A stretch of DNA of 64,000 nucleotides from Archangium gephyra (GTDB lineage: Bacteria > Myxococcota > Myxococcia > Myxococcales > Myxococcaceae). Made by a program: the position numbers and the translations under genes. Shown piece after piece: positions 17,838-26,532 of the stretch. Location of the stretch: the NCBI GenBank assembly GCA_003243425.1, contig QFQP01000004.1, positions 1 through 64,000 of the forward strand, written 5' to 3'. Position 1 is the stretch's first letter, and every line of letters starts with the position of its first letter. The notes under the pieces were generated by a model. The model saw nothing but the letters and a program-made list of their open reading frames with translations. It did not search any database and was not told the DNA's origin.

Positions 17838-18275
17838 ATGGCGATTGAACGCACGCTGTCCATCCTGAAGCCCGACGCGCTGGAGAAGGGCGTCATCGGC
17901 AAGATCATCTCGCGCTTCGAAGAGAACGGCCTGACGCCGATCGCGATCCGCCTGCAGCACCTCTCGCAGCGTGAGGCCGAAGGCTTCTACGCGGTGCACA
18001 AGGAGCGTCCGTTCTTCAAGGACCTCGTCTCGTTCATGATCTCGGGCCCGGTCGTGCTGATGGCGCTCGAGGGCGAGAACGCGATGCAGAAGAACCGCGA
18101 CCTCATGGGCGCCACGGACCCCAAGAAGGCCACGCCGGGCACCATCCGCGCCGACTTCGCGAAGTCGATCGACGCGAACACGGTTCACGGCTCTGACTCG
18201 CTCGAGAACGCGAAGAACGAGATCTCGTACTTCTTCCGCGCGACCGAGCTCTTCTCGTACACGCACAAGAAGTAA
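17838..18275 (+). CDS. ndk: Nucleoside diphosphate kinase
   Basis: A 145-residue NDK that equilibrates nucleoside triphosphates through a phosphohistidine. [12 protein letters not shown] at the N-terminus, the hexamer-interface stretch, [16 protein letters not shown] and the active-site NTVHGSDS (His in VHGSDS) are all present. The ATG at 17838 is set by an AAGGAG ribosome site eight bases upstream. Single gene, followed by a strong hairpin terminator. Confidence 0.98.
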   Translation: MAIERTLSILKPDALEKGVIGKIISRFEENGLTPIAIRLQHLSQREAEGFYAVHKERPFFKDLVSFMISGPVVLMALEGENAMQKNRDLMGATDPKKATPGTIRADFAKSIDANTVHGSDSLENAKNEISYFFRATELFSYTHKK

Positions 18276-18299
18276 GTCGCGTCACGCGAAGCGGTTCGA

Positions 18300-18331
18300 C
18301 GGCCACTTCCCTCACGGGAGGTGGCCGTTTT
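18300..18331 (+). terminator. Rho-independent terminator of ndk
   Basis: CGGCCAC (18300-18306) pairs with GTGGCCG (18321-18327), continued inward by TTCCC/GGGAG around a TCAC loop, and followed by TTTT. It sits 25 bases after the ndk stop. Confidence 0.85.
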
Positions 18332-18346
18332 CATTACGGGGCGCGG

Positions 18347-18573
18347 TCACCGCTGGGCCAGCGAGTCGTCGAAGTTGATCCGGTGTGCGTACGTGGCGTT
18401 CTGACCGCGTTCACCGAGCTTCACGAAGACGGGCAGCAGACGATCACGGAACCACGCCTGCATCTTCGTGGGCGCCTTGTTGTTCGACTGCCGCTGCGCG
18501 GCCTTGAAGATCGCGTCCACGCGCGGGCGGCGGGCCTTTTCGAACGTGGTGAACGCGCAAGCGGGGCTCCGGC
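18347..18573 (-). pseudogene. C-terminal remnant of an FAD-dependent monooxygenase
   Basis: Leftward reading frame ending at 18347 that looks like the last 70-75 residues of a PF01494-type flavin monooxygenase: AFTTFEKARRPRVDAIFKAA followed by WFRDRLLPVF, a typical C-terminal helix pattern after the FAD-binding GD motif. Homology stops abruptly near 18570, where sequence resembling the middle of a LysR protein begins on the other strand. No FAD-binding domain, start region or ribosome site is present. It is best read as the tail of a deleted gene. Family call is by eye. Confidence 0.55.
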
Positions 18574-18845
18574 GGACGATCGCCGTCACCGTTCCCAGCT
18601 TTGCGGCGGTCGCCAGCGTCGTGTCGTCGACCGACCTTCTCGGCGGCATGCCGCGTCGAACGGCCGAACTCTACGCCCGCGCGATGCCATTGCAGCTGCT
18701 GTCGGGGCTCGGGCCCACGCTGCGCTTCGAGATGTTCCTTCACTGGCACGAACGCACCCATCGCGACGCGGCACATGTGGCGTTCAGGCGCGTCATCGCC
18801 GCCGCGTTGCAGGATCGCCACAGCCGTGAGGCGGCTTCGCACTGA
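18571..18845 (+). pseudogene. C-terminal remnant of a LysR-family regulator
   Basis: Rightward frame with about 90 residues matching the end of a LysR effector-binding domain: IAVTVPSFAAVASVVSSTDL, then LGGMPRRTAELYARAMPLQLL, and the near-universal LysR ending FLHWHERTHRDAAHVAFRRVI before the TGA at 18843. The helix-turn-helix half is absent, and the frame upstream of about 18571 reads as antisense of the monooxygenase remnant. No credible start exists. Together with the leftward remnant it marks a deletion between two divergent genes. Confidence 0.6.
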
Positions 18846-18881
18846 AGGCCCCGTGGCATCCGTGGTGCAAAGGCCCATTGC

Positions 18882-19019
18882 ATGGCCACCTCGCGAAAGA
18901 CGCACCCGGAACAGCAGCCCGCCTCGAAGAAGGAAGCCCAGAGCAAGCCGCCTCAGAAGCAGGAGGCCGACAAGAAAGAGAAGGGCAAGACCCCCCGCAC
19001 CTCGAAGCCGAAGCGCTGA
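18882..19019 (+). CDS. Small Lys/Pro-rich basic protein (putative)
   Basis: A 45-codon frame starting ATGGCCACC and ending TGA at 19017. The product is highly basic and low in complexity: K, E, Q, P, S and T dominate, with stretches such as SKKEAQSKPPQKQEADKK and KGKTPRTSKPKR. Nearly every codon ends in G or C, as in real genes of this genome, which argues for coding. No ribosome site is obvious. It lies between the LysR remnant and rlmN. No function can be given; short basic proteins of this kind may bind nucleic acid. Confidence 0.4.
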   Translation: MATSRKTHPEQQPASKKEAQSKPPQKQEADKKEKGKTPRTSKPKR

Positions 19020-19075
19020 AGCTCCCGGTCGGTGGATCGACGGGCGCGCGCGAATGCTGGTAGAGGCTGCGCGCC

Positions 19076-20194
19076 GTGTCCGACGCCCCCAAGAGCCCCG
19101 TGAAGGCCGACATCGCTTCCTTGTCCCAGGAGGCGCTCACGCAATTCGTGGTCACCACGCTCGGCGAGAAGAGCTTCCGCGCGAAGCAGCTCTACAAGTG
19201 GATTCACCAGCGCGGCGCGACGTCGTTCGAGGAGATGACGGATCTCTCCAAGGACCTGCGCGCCAAGCTGACGGAGCACGCGCACATCGCCACGCTGACC
19301 AAAGACCTCGAGCAGCGCTCCATCGACGGCACCATCAAGTACCGCTGGAAGACGTGGGACGGGAAGCTCATCGAGTCCGTCTACATGCCGTCGCCCGAGC
19401 GCAAGACGCTGTGTGTGTCGACGCAGGTCGGTTGCGCCATGGGTTGCCGGTTCTGCGCGACCGCGACGCTGGGTTTGATGCGCAACCTCTCGCCGGCGGA
19501 GATCGTCGCGCAGGTTCACGCCGTGAATCGTGAAGTGCGCGGCACCGATACGAAGCTGCTGCGCCCGCTCACCAACCTGGTGTTCATGGGTATGGGCGAG
19601 CCGCTGCACAACTTCGAGAACCTGAAGACTTCGCTGTCGATTCTGCAGTCCGAAGACGGGCCCAACTTCTCGAGCCGCCACATCACCGTCAGCACCGTCG
19701 GTCTCGTGCCGATGATCGAACGCTTCGGTCAGGAGACCGACGTGAAGCTCGCCATCTCGCTCAACGCTTCGAGCGACGAGACGCGCGATGGGATCATGCC
19801 CATCAATAAGAAGTGGAAGATCGCCGATTTGATGGAGGCGTGCCGGAAGTTCCCGCTCAAGCAGGGCCGGCGCATCACCTTCGAATACGTGCTGATGGGC
19901 GGAGTGAACGACGCGGACGACGACGCGCATCGCCTGGCGACGCTGTTGGTCGGCGTGCCGGCCAAGGTGAACCTGATTCAGTACAACGAGAACCCGGGGC
20001 TCGGGTACCACACCACCGTCGACAACCGCGCCGAGCGCTTTCGCGAGATTCTCGAGCGCGCCGGAGTGGCTGCTTTCATTCGCGCCAACCGCGGCCGGGA
20101 CATCGCCGCCGCCTGCGGTCAGCTCGCAAATACCGAGAAAGAGCGGACTTTTACGCCTTTGCGCCCGCTGCGGGCGGCCGTCGCGGATCCTTGA
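19076..20194 (+). CDS. rlmN: Dual-specificity rRNA/tRNA adenine-C2 methyltransferase (radical SAM)
   Basis: A 372-residue radical SAM enzyme methylating C2 of adenine 2503 in 23S rRNA and A37 of some tRNAs. Motifs: an N-terminal accessory domain with FRAKQLYKWIHQRG, the 4Fe-4S site CAMGCRFC (cysteines near residues 120-127), VFMGMGEPL, ITVSTVGLVP, and the catalytic cysteine near the C-terminus in IAAACGQL. The start is GTG at 19076 (sequence SDAPKSPV). The stop codon at 20192-20194 overlaps the -35 of the rpsP promoter. Confidence 0.95.
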   Translation: MSDAPKSPVKADIASLSQEALTQFVVTTLGEKSFRAKQLYKWIHQRGATSFEEMTDLSKDLRAKLTEHAHIATLTKDLEQRSIDGTIKYRWKTWDGKLIESVYMPSPERKTLCVSTQVGCAMGCRFCATATLGLMRNLSPAEIVAQVHAVNREVRGTDTKLLRPLTNLVFMGMGEPLHNFENLKTSLSILQSEDGPNFSSRHITVSTVGLVPMIERFGQETDVKLAISLNASSDETRDGIMPINKKWKIADLMEACRKFPLKQGRRITFEYVLMGGVNDADDDAHRLATLLVGVPAKVNLIQYNENPGLGYHTTVDNRAERFREILERAGVAAFIRANRGRDIAAACGQLANTEKERTFTPLRPLRAAVADP

Positions 20195-20219
20195 CATTCC
20201 GGGCACTTTGCTTGTAGAG
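20191..20219 (+). promoter_or_regulatory. Candidate promoter of rpsP-khpA-rimM-trmD
   Basis: TTGACA at 20191-20196, a 17-base spacer, then GTAGAG at 20214-20219 (TAGAGG with an 18-base spacer), 38 bases upstream of the rpsP ATG. The -35 is a perfect consensus; the -10 is moderate. Confidence 0.6.
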
Positions 20220-20256
20220 GCCCGCTCCTCACCTTTCTTTTCCGAGGTTCAACACC

Positions 20257-20511
20257 ATGGCCGTCGTCCTCCGTCTTGCCCGCGCTGGCGCCACGAAGCG
20301 CCCCTTCTACCACATCGTTGCTGCTGACTCGCGCATGCCCCGCGACGGTCGCTTCATCGAGAACATCGGCACCTACGACCCGAACCAGTCGCCTGCGAAG
20401 TTCGAGGTGAAGGAAGAGCGTTGGGCGCACTGGACGAAGACTGGCGCGAAGCCGTCTGAGACCGTCGGCACGCTCTACAAGGCGTCCAAGAAGAACGCGC
20501 CCAAGGCGTAA
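20257..20511 (+). CDS. rpsP: 30S ribosomal protein S16
   Basis: An 84-residue S16 protein needed for 30S assembly. [40 protein letters not shown] and the acidic-aromatic [16 protein letters not shown] are canonical. It begins the standard rpsP-khpA-rimM-trmD cluster. Confidence 0.98.
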   Translation: MAVVLRLARAGATKRPFYHIVAADSRMPRDGRFIENIGTYDPNQSPAKFEVKEERWAHWTKTGAKPSETVGTLYKASKKNAPKA

Positions 20512-20513
20512 GT

Positions 20514-20798
20514 TTGAAACAGCTCGTCGAGTATCTCGCCCGTGCGCTGGTGGACCAGCCCGAGGCGGTCGAGCTGATCGTGACGCCGCAGGACGGCGCC
20601 ATGCTCTACGAGCTCAAGGTTGCGCCGGGTGACGTCGGTAAGGTCATCGGGCGTGACGGTCGTACCGTGAATGCGCTTCGCACGGTTCTCCAGCACGCGG
20701 CCCTGAAAAAGGGTGAGAAGGCCCGGCTGGAGATCCTCGACGATCGCAAGAATGGTGCGGCCGCTCCTCCGCAGGTCAGCGCTCCGGCCGAGCCGTGA
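20514..20798 (+). CDS. khpA: KH-domain RNA-binding protein KhpA
   Basis: A 94-residue protein with a single KH domain, a small RNA chaperone usually found between rpsP and rimM. MKQLVEYLARALVD starts the family, and the KH GxxG loop is IGRDGR (about residues 43-48). The start codon is TTG at 20514, two bases after the rpsP stop; no ATG fits the family N-terminus. The last 25 residues are a low-complexity Ala/Pro tail. Confidence 0.92.
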   Translation: MKQLVEYLARALVDQPEAVELIVTPQDGAMLYELKVAPGDVGKVIGRDGRTVNALRTVLQHAALKKGEKARLEILDDRKNGAAAPPQVSAPAEP

Positions 20799-21304
20799 AG
20801 CCTCTCCTGCAAATCGGCTACATCTCGCGGATGCATGGTCTGCGAGGTGAGGTCGTCCTGAAGACCTTCGACCCTACGTCGACCGCGATCAACGAGGTCG
20901 ATGTGCTGGTGCTCGTCACCCGCGACGGCAAGGAGCACACGCTCGAGCTGGCGTCGGTCGGTGAAGCGCCTGGCGGTGATCTGCTGATTCGCTTCGAGGG
21001 GATGACGCGACGTGAGCACGCCGAGCCCTTCAAGGCCTCGGGCGTCTTCGTTCGTCGTGAAGATCTCGAGCCGCCGATGGAAGGCGAGGTGTTCCTCGGC
21101 GACCTGGTAGGGCTCGAGGCCGTCACCGCCGAGGGCAAGCGGCTGGGTGAAGTCGCGGAGATCTGGTCGTCGGGCCCGGTGCCGAACCTGGTCATTCGCG
21201 AAGGCAGCGAAGAGCTGATGATTCCGTTCGCCGAAGAGTTCGTGACGAAGGTCGACGTGCCCGGCAAACGCATCACGGTGATCCCGCTGTCGTTCGACGA
21301 GTGA
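20795..21304 (+). CDS. rimM: Ribosome maturation factor RimM
   Basis: A 169-residue 16S rRNA processing factor that binds S19. The N-terminal RimM domain starts [21 protein letters not shown]; a PRC-barrel follows with [21 protein letters not shown] and ends [10 protein letters not shown]. It begins with GTG overlapping the khpA stop (GTGA). Confidence 0.95.
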   Translation: MKPLLQIGYISRMHGLRGEVVLKTFDPTSTAINEVDVLVLVTRDGKEHTLELASVGEAPGGDLLIRFEGMTRREHAEPFKASGVFVRREDLEPPMEGEVFLGDLVGLEAVTAEGKRLGEVAEIWSSGPVPNLVIREGSEELMIPFAEEFVTKVDVPGKRITVIPLSFDE

Positions 21305-21308
21305 CGCG

Positions 21309-22046
<738 letters not shown>

Positions 22047-22052
22047 GGCAGG

Positions 22053-23531
22053 TCACTCCGGCGGGTACTGCTTGACCAGCTCGGAGCTGAGGTCGCGCTT
22101 CTTGATGATGTCGTTGTAGAGCTTCACCGCGCTGCGCGCTCGACGCGTCTTGTCGGCTTCGAGTGCGTAGAGCCCGAAGCGCATGTGCATGCCCTGGTTC
22201 CACTCGTAGTTGTCCATGAGCGACCAGTAGAAGAAGCCGCGAATGTCCGCGCCGTCCTTCATGGCGCGCTTCGTCCACTCGAGGTGCCGCACCAGCCAGC
22301 TGGCCACGCGCTCCTCGTCTGGCGCCGCGTCGGTGCCGGTCTCGGTCACGTAGATCGGTTTGCCGTAGCGGCCGTGCAGGTGCATCTGCATGTCGTAGAT
22401 GCCCTTCGAGTAGTCCTCCCACGGCACGATGGTCAGCGGGTCGAACGTGGTCAGCGGCGAGAGCGTCGGCAGGTTGGCCTGCGCGGAGCCCGACACCGTG
22501 ATGCGCGTGTAGAAGTTCATGCCCAGCCAGTCCATCCGGTTGGCGAGCGATTTCACCGGCGCTTCCTGATCAGGCTTGCCGTCGAGATTGGCGTCGAGCA
22601 GCCCTTTGGTCACCGCGTCGAGGAACACCGTGTTGAAGAGGTAGAACGTGTTCTCTGCGGCCTTCACGTCGAGCCGATTGTTCGGGTCTGCGGGTTTCAC
22701 CGGCGCCGTGGCGTAGACGAGGCCCACCGACGACGTGGGATCGTTGGCCTTCACCGCGTCGTACATGCGTGCGTGCGCTTCGATGAGTGAGCCGATGACG
22801 ATCTTCGCTTCTTCGAAGCGGAACTGGACGCCCGGCGGGTTCACGCGGTCTTTCGAAGGCAGCAGGTAGCCGGGCAGTACGAGCGCAAAGGGCTCGTTCT
22901 CGGTGGCCCACAGCTCGACCTCGCCGCTGAACTCCTTCGCGGCGAACCCCGCGTACTTCGCGATCTCGCGCACCGTTCGTTCACGGTCGAGCCAGCCGCG
23001 ATTCACGCAGTTCTTGATGTCCTTGTGACAGGCGACGCCGTCGTGAATCCACACGGGCAGGGTGTAGTGGTTGAGCGTCACCATCGGCGTGAGCCCGCGC
23101 GCCTTCATGGCGGCGAACTGCGCGTGGTAGCCGGCGAGCGCCTGCTGATTGGCGACCGCCGCGAGCGCGTCACCTTCGAGACCGTCGGTCGGCGTGGGGA
23201 AGATGCGGCTCCACTCCAGCGAGACGCGCACCGCGTTGAGGCCAAGTTCGTTCTTCGCGCGATCGAGATCCTGCTCGTACAGCTCCCAGTAGCCGGGGCC
23301 GTTGGCGAGCGGTTCGAAGGTGATGATGTCTTTGAGGTCGTCGAGTTCGGTCTTCGACGTGACCCACTGGTACCAGTCGGACCTCGTGTCGACGCACTCC
23401 GCTTCGCTCAGCGTCGGGCAGCCGGGGTCGACCTGAAAGCCGGCCGTCGCCGCGCCGAAGAGGAACTTTTCGGGGAACGCGGGCTGCTCACAGCCGCACA
23501 ACAGAACGACGACCACCCACAGATGACGCAT
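22053..23531 (-). CDS. Glycoside hydrolase family 1 lipoprotein (beta-glucosidase-like)
   Basis: A 492-residue GH1 TIM-barrel enzyme, predicted to hydrolyse beta-glucosides or related glycosides by a retaining mechanism. Motifs: FPEKFLFGAATAGFQVD near the N-terminus, VSLEWSRIFP, acid/base region ATENEP (usual TFNEP or TLNEP), and nucleophile region YVTETGTD (usual TENG). Both catalytic glutamates are kept, but the residue after the nucleophile motif is Thr rather than Asn. The start ATG at 23531 gives a classic lipoprotein leader, MRHLWVVVVLLCGC, so it is likely anchored in the outer membrane. A nearby in-frame GTG adds only three residues. Confidence 0.88.
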   Translation of the reverse strand: MRHLWVVVVLLCGCEQPAFPEKFLFGAATAGFQVDPGCPTLSEAECVDTRSDWYQWVTSKTELDDLKDIITFEPLANGPGYWELYEQDLDRAKNELGLNAVRVSLEWSRIFPTPTDGLEGDALAAVANQQALAGYHAQFAAMKARGLTPMVTLNHYTLPVWIHDGVACHKDIKNCVNRGWLDRERTVREIAKYAGFAAKEFSGEVELWATENEPFALVLPGYLLPSKDRVNPPGVQFRFEEAKIVIGSLIEAHARMYDAVKANDPTSSVGLVYATAPVKPADPNNRLDVKAAENTFYLFNTVFLDAVTKGLLDANLDGKPDQEAPVKSLANRMDWLGMNFYTRITVSGSAQANLPTLSPLTTFDPLTIVPWEDYSKGIYDMQMHLHGRYGKPIYVTETGTDAAPDEERVASWLVRHLEWTKRAMKDGADIRGFFYWSLMDNYEWNQGMHMRFGLYALEADKTRRARSAVKLYNDIIKKRDLSSELVKQYPPE

Positions 23532-23653
23532 GGGGCGCACCGTAGTTCAGCCACGGCGGTCTGCGGCGAGTTGGATCGGGTGCTCGCAGCGACGTCGCAC
23601 GCGCGCCGCTGGAACGCGTGCCCAGCTCACCGCAGCTCACGCGCCAGCCCGAC

Positions 23654-24607
23654 TCAAACGAAGAGGCTGGAGAGCGACTCGGCACGGTAGATGCGCGCGA
23701 GGGCTTCACCGAAGAGGCGCTCGGTGCCGACCTGACGGATCTTGGGGCAGGCCTGCGCCGGCTTCGACAACGGCACGGTGTCGGACACCACGAGCTCTTC
23801 GAGCTGCGATTCAGTGACGCGCGAGATCGCGGGGCCCGAGAGAATGGGGTGCACGATGTACGCAGAGACCGTCTTCGCGCCGCGGCCCTTCAACGCGGCA
23901 GCGCCCTGGGTGAGCGTGCCACCGGTGTCGACGATGTCGTCGATCACGATGGCGTGCTTGCCCTCGACGTCACCGATGAGGTTCATCACCTCCGACGCGT
24001 TGGGCCGCGGGCGGCGCTTGTCGATGATCGCCAGCGGGCAGTTGAGGCGCTTGCTGTAGGCGCGGGCGCGCTCGACACCCCCGGCGTCGGGCGAGACGAT
24101 CACGATGTCTTCCGAGTTGGGGAACTTCTTGCGCAGGTCGTCGAGGAACACCGGCGAGGCGTAGAGGTGGTCGGTCGGAATGTTGAAGAAGCCCTGAATC
24201 TGACCGGCGTGCATGTCCATCGACACCACGCGGGTGACGCCGGCGTTGGCCAGCAGATCGGCGATCAACTTCGCGGTGATGGGGGTGCGCGCCGCCACTT
24301 TGCGGTCCTGCCGCGCGTAGCCGTAATACGGAATCACGGCGGTGATCGACGCGGCGCTCGCGCGCTTGAGTGCGTCGGTCATGATCAGCAGCTCCATCAG
24401 GTGGTCGTTCACCGGGGGGCAGGTCGACTGCAGAACGAAGCAGTCGAAGCCGCGCACGTTCTCACCGATCTCCACCTGAATCTCGCCGTCGCTGAAGCGG
24501 CCCACTTCCGCCTTCGAGAGCGGCCGCTTCAAGTACTCGCAGATTCGCTCACTCAGCCCGCGGTTCGAGTTTCCGGAGAAGACCTTGAAGTCGTGGCTGA
24601 CGGGCAT
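23654..24607 (-). CDS. prs: Ribose-phosphate pyrophosphokinase
   Basis: A 317-residue PRPP synthase (ATP plus ribose 5-phosphate to PRPP and AMP). FKVFSGNSNRGL, GRFSDGEIQVEIGENVRG, YYGYARQDRK (ATP site), the metal-binding SMDMHAGQIQGFF and the PRPP loop VIDDIVDTGGTL are all present. The start at 24607 is preferred over one six codons earlier on family length. It lies 51 bases after spoVG on the same strand and is probably co-transcribed with it. Confidence 0.97.
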   Translation of the reverse strand: MPVSHDFKVFSGNSNRGLSERICEYLKRPLSKAEVGRFSDGEIQVEIGENVRGFDCFVLQSTCPPVNDHLMELLIMTDALKRASAASITAVIPYYGYARQDRKVAARTPITAKLIADLLANAGVTRVVSMDMHAGQIQGFFNIPTDHLYASPVFLDDLRKKFPNSEDIVIVSPDAGGVERARAYSKRLNCPLAIIDKRRPRPNASEVMNLIGDVEGKHAIVIDDIVDTGGTLTQGAAALKGRGAKTVSAYIVHPILSGPAISRVTESQLEELVVSDTVPLSKPAQACPKIRQVGTERLFGEALARIYRAESLSSLFV

Positions 24608-24658
24608 GCGGCGGCAGTACCGCAACGCATCAACCCGTTCAATGTGTGCTGCGTGACA

Positions 24659-24958
24659 TCAATCGGCTTCGACCAGCGAGTCACGCGGACGCAACGGATT
24701 CGGGCTCTTGAGCGCCTTCTGGTATTCCTCGAGCACGCGCTTCTCGAGGCGCACACGCATCTCGGCGTTGAGGGGATGGGCGATGTCTTTGTAGCTGCCG
24801 TCTTTGCGTTTCTTGGCAGGCATCGCGACGAAGAGCCCCGCGGTTCCCTGGATCACCTTGAGGTCGCGCACCACGAAGCACGCCTCGAGTGTGATCGTCA
24901 CGTACGCCCTCAACTTGTCTTCATCGACGATGAAGACCTTCACATCAGTGATGTTCAT
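24659..24958 (-). CDS. spoVG: Septation/RNA-binding regulator SpoVG
   Basis: A 99-residue SpoVG protein: MNITDVKVFIVDEDKLRAYV, then ACFVVRDLKVIQGTAGLFVA, MPAKKRKDGSYKDIAHPLN and a C-terminal helix. The family binds RNA/DNA and affects division and sporulation in Firmicutes; myxobacterial copies are common, with unclear roles. The ATG at 24958 is preceded by a G-rich site. It is divergent from infC and sits just upstream of prs. Confidence 0.93.
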   Translation of the reverse strand: MNITDVKVFIVDEDKLRAYVTITLEACFVVRDLKVIQGTAGLFVAMPAKKRKDGSYKDIAHPLNAEMRVRLEKRVLEEYQKALKSPNPLRPRDSLVEAD

Positions 24959-25027
24959 TCCGGCCCCCCGGCAAGCCGTTGCGAGGATCCCGTGTTCCAA
25001 CCGGGCGGTGCAAGCGTCCCACACGCC

Positions 25028-25055
25028 TTGACTTGGTAGGTCGTTTCGCTAAGGG
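25028..25055 (+). promoter_or_regulatory. Candidate promoter of infC operon
   Basis: TTGACT at 25028-25033 followed after 16 bases by TAAGGG (25050-25055), 46 bases before the infC start. The -35 is good, the -10 poor. Confidence 0.4.
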
Positions 25056-25100
25056 TGCGCCGCTTCTTTCACCCAACGAATTTTTCAAAGGAGTTGTGCC

Positions 25101-25784
25101 CTGGCTCTCGCACGTGATCAGCGAACCGATCGTCGAATCAAAGCCCGTGAGGTCCGCGTCGTCGGATCCGCCGGTGAGCAACTCGGCGTCATGCCCACCG
25201 AAGTCGCTTTGGCGAAAGCCCAGGCTGAAGGGTTGAACCTCGTCGAGGTCAACCCCATGTCCAAGCCCCCCGTCTGCAAGATCATGGACTACGGGCGCTT
25301 CAAGTACGAAGAAAAGAAGAAGGCCAACGACGCCAAGAAGAAGCAGGTCGTCGTGAAGATCAAAGAGGTCAAGCTTCGCCCGAAGACCGAAGAGCACGAC
25401 TACGAGACCAAGGTGCGTCACGTGCGCGAGTTCCTCGAAGAGGGGAACAAGGCGAAGATCACGATCATGTTCCGTGGTCGTGAGATCACGCACCGCAACC
25501 TCGGCACCCAGATTCTCGACGACGTGGTCGGAGACCTGAAGGACATCGCCGTCGTCGAACAGACGCCTCGCCTCGAAGGCAAGCAGATGTTCATGATCCT
25601 CGGCCCCAACAACAAGGTCGCTCAGCGCGCCCGCGACGCGCACCGCAATGCGCTCATGGCTCAGGAGCGTGAGAAGAACGACGGTCGCAAGCCCGACGGT
25701 ACCGACGAGAAGGATCCGTCGGCTGCCGAAGTGGCCGCGGCTCCGGCGCCCGCTGCGCCTGTTGCTGAAGCGCCGAAGGCCTGA
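25101..25784 (+). CDS. infC: Translation initiation factor IF-3 with C-terminal extension; non-canonical CTG start
   Basis: A 227-residue IF3. The in-frame sequence ARDQRTDRRIKAREVRVVG, which opens every IF3, lies upstream of the first ATG (25191), so translation must begin earlier. In that frame the only start-like codon with a proper ribosome site is CTG at 25101, seven bases after AAGGAG (25088-25093). E. coli infC starts with AUU, and the myxobacterial homologue (Dsg) is, from memory, also non-AUG; such starts let IF3 repress its own translation. Both IF3 domains are intact (KPPVCKIMDYGRFKYEEKKK, FRGREITHRNLG). About 40 Ala/Pro/Glu-rich residues trail the C-domain, a myxobacterial trait. 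It heads infC-rpmI-rplT. Confidence 0.93.
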   Translation: MALARDQRTDRRIKAREVRVVGSAGEQLGVMPTEVALAKAQAEGLNLVEVNPMSKPPVCKIMDYGRFKYEEKKKANDAKKKQVVVKIKEVKLRPKTEEHDYETKVRHVREFLEEGNKAKITIMFRGREITHRNLGTQILDDVVGDLKDIAVVEQTPRLEGKQMFMILGPNNKVAQRARDAHRNALMAQEREKNDGRKPDGTDEKDPSAAEVAAAPAPAAPVAEAPKA

Positions 25785-25789
25785 CGTCG

Positions 25790-25836
25790 AAGGGCGGTTG
25801 ACACACGGTGTCTGACACCATATGTCGGCCGCCCTT
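25790..25836 (+). promoter_or_regulatory. Stem-loop plus promoter-like element upstream of rpmI
   Basis: AAGGGCGG (25790-25797) pairs perfectly with CCGCCCTT (25829-25836); inside the loop GGTGTC (25807-25812) pairs with GACACC (25814-25819). The same stretch holds TTGACA (25798-25803), a 17-base spacer and TATGTC (25821-25826), a good sigma-70 promoter. L20 autoregulates rpmI-rplT through mRNA structure in this position in other bacteria, so the stem-loop may be its target; alternatively it is simply an internal promoter with fortuitous symmetry. Both readings are inference. Confidence 0.5.
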
Positions 25837-25860
25837 TCGCAGGTTTCCAGGAATCAAGTC

Positions 25861-26070
25861 ATGCCCAAGCTGAAGACTCGGAGCTCCGCCAAGAAGCGCC
25901 TCCAGGTGAAGAAGAACGGCAAGGTGAAGCACGCCAAGGCGTTCGGTAAGCACTTGTTCACGCACGCGAAGTCCATGGACACGCGTCGCCGCAATCGCGG
26001 CACTTCGCACCTCGCCAAGATGGACGCGAAGAAGGTCATCAAAGAGATGTTCCCCTACGGGGCGAACTGA
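25861..26070 (+). CDS. rpmI: 50S ribosomal protein L35
   Basis: A 69-residue L35, highly basic: MPKLKTRSSAKKRLQVKKNG, then HAKSMDTRRRNRGTSHLAKMD. The ATG at 25861 is the family start; an in-frame extension from 25822 lies in the leader hairpin and is rejected. Confidence 0.97.
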   Translation: MPKLKTRSSAKKRLQVKKNGKVKHAKAFGKHLFTHAKSMDTRRRNRGTSHLAKMDAKKVIKEMFPYGAN

Positions 26071-26088
26071 GAAAGGAGCCACGAACCC

Positions 26089-26436
26089 ATGCGCGTCAAG
26101 AAGGGTGTAAAGGCTCGTCGTCGTCGTAATTCAATCCTCAAGCTGGCCAAGGGTTTCCGCGGTCGCCGCAAGAATTGCTACAAGCGTGCGAACCAGGCCG
26201 TCGAGCGCGCGCTCGACTACGCCTCGCGTGACCGTCAGCGCCGCAAGCGCGACTTCCGCTCGCTGTGGATCGTCCGCATCAACGCGGCGGCTCGCACGGT
26301 CGGTCTGTCGTACTCGAAGCTCATCGCTGGTCTGTCGAAGGCGAAGGTTGCCATCGATCGCAAGATCCTCGCGGATCTCGCGGTGCACGACCTGGCGGGC
26401 TTTGGCGCGGTCGCCCAGATCGCCAAGGCGGCCTGA
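26089..26436 (+). CDS. rplT: 50S ribosomal protein L20
   Basis: A 115-residue L20: [40 protein letters not shown], and [20 protein letters not shown]. It binds 23S rRNA early in 50S assembly and represses its own operon in several bacteria. An AAAGGAG ribosome site precedes it. Followed by a terminator before pheS. Confidence 0.98.
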   Translation: MRVKKGVKARRRRNSILKLAKGFRGRRKNCYKRANQAVERALDYASRDRQRRKRDFRSLWIVRINAAARTVGLSYSKLIAGLSKAKVAIDRKILADLAVHDLAGFGAVAQIAKAA

Positions 26437-26468
26437 GAAGTTCGAAGAGCCTCTGAGGCTCGATGACG

Positions 26469-26506
26469 CGGGGTCGCTCTGGAAAGGGCGGCCCCGTTTT
26501 TCTTTT
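26469..26506 (+). terminator. Rho-independent terminator (or attenuator) between rplT and pheS
   Basis: CGGGGTCGC (26469-26477) pairs with GCGGCCCCG (26488-26496) with one T-G wobble, followed by TTTTTCTTTT. It separates the ribosomal genes from pheST and lies 27 bases before the pheS start, so partial readthrough or attenuation of pheST is possible; no leader peptide rich in Phe was seen. Confidence 0.85.
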
Positions 26507-26532
26507 CCCGAACAACAGCAGTCCACGAAGCC

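Noticed and set aside
18953..20206. A 417-codon leftward frame antisense to rlmN
   Set aside because: rlmN has full radical SAM motifs on the plus strand; the antisense product is Arg/His-rich and featureless.
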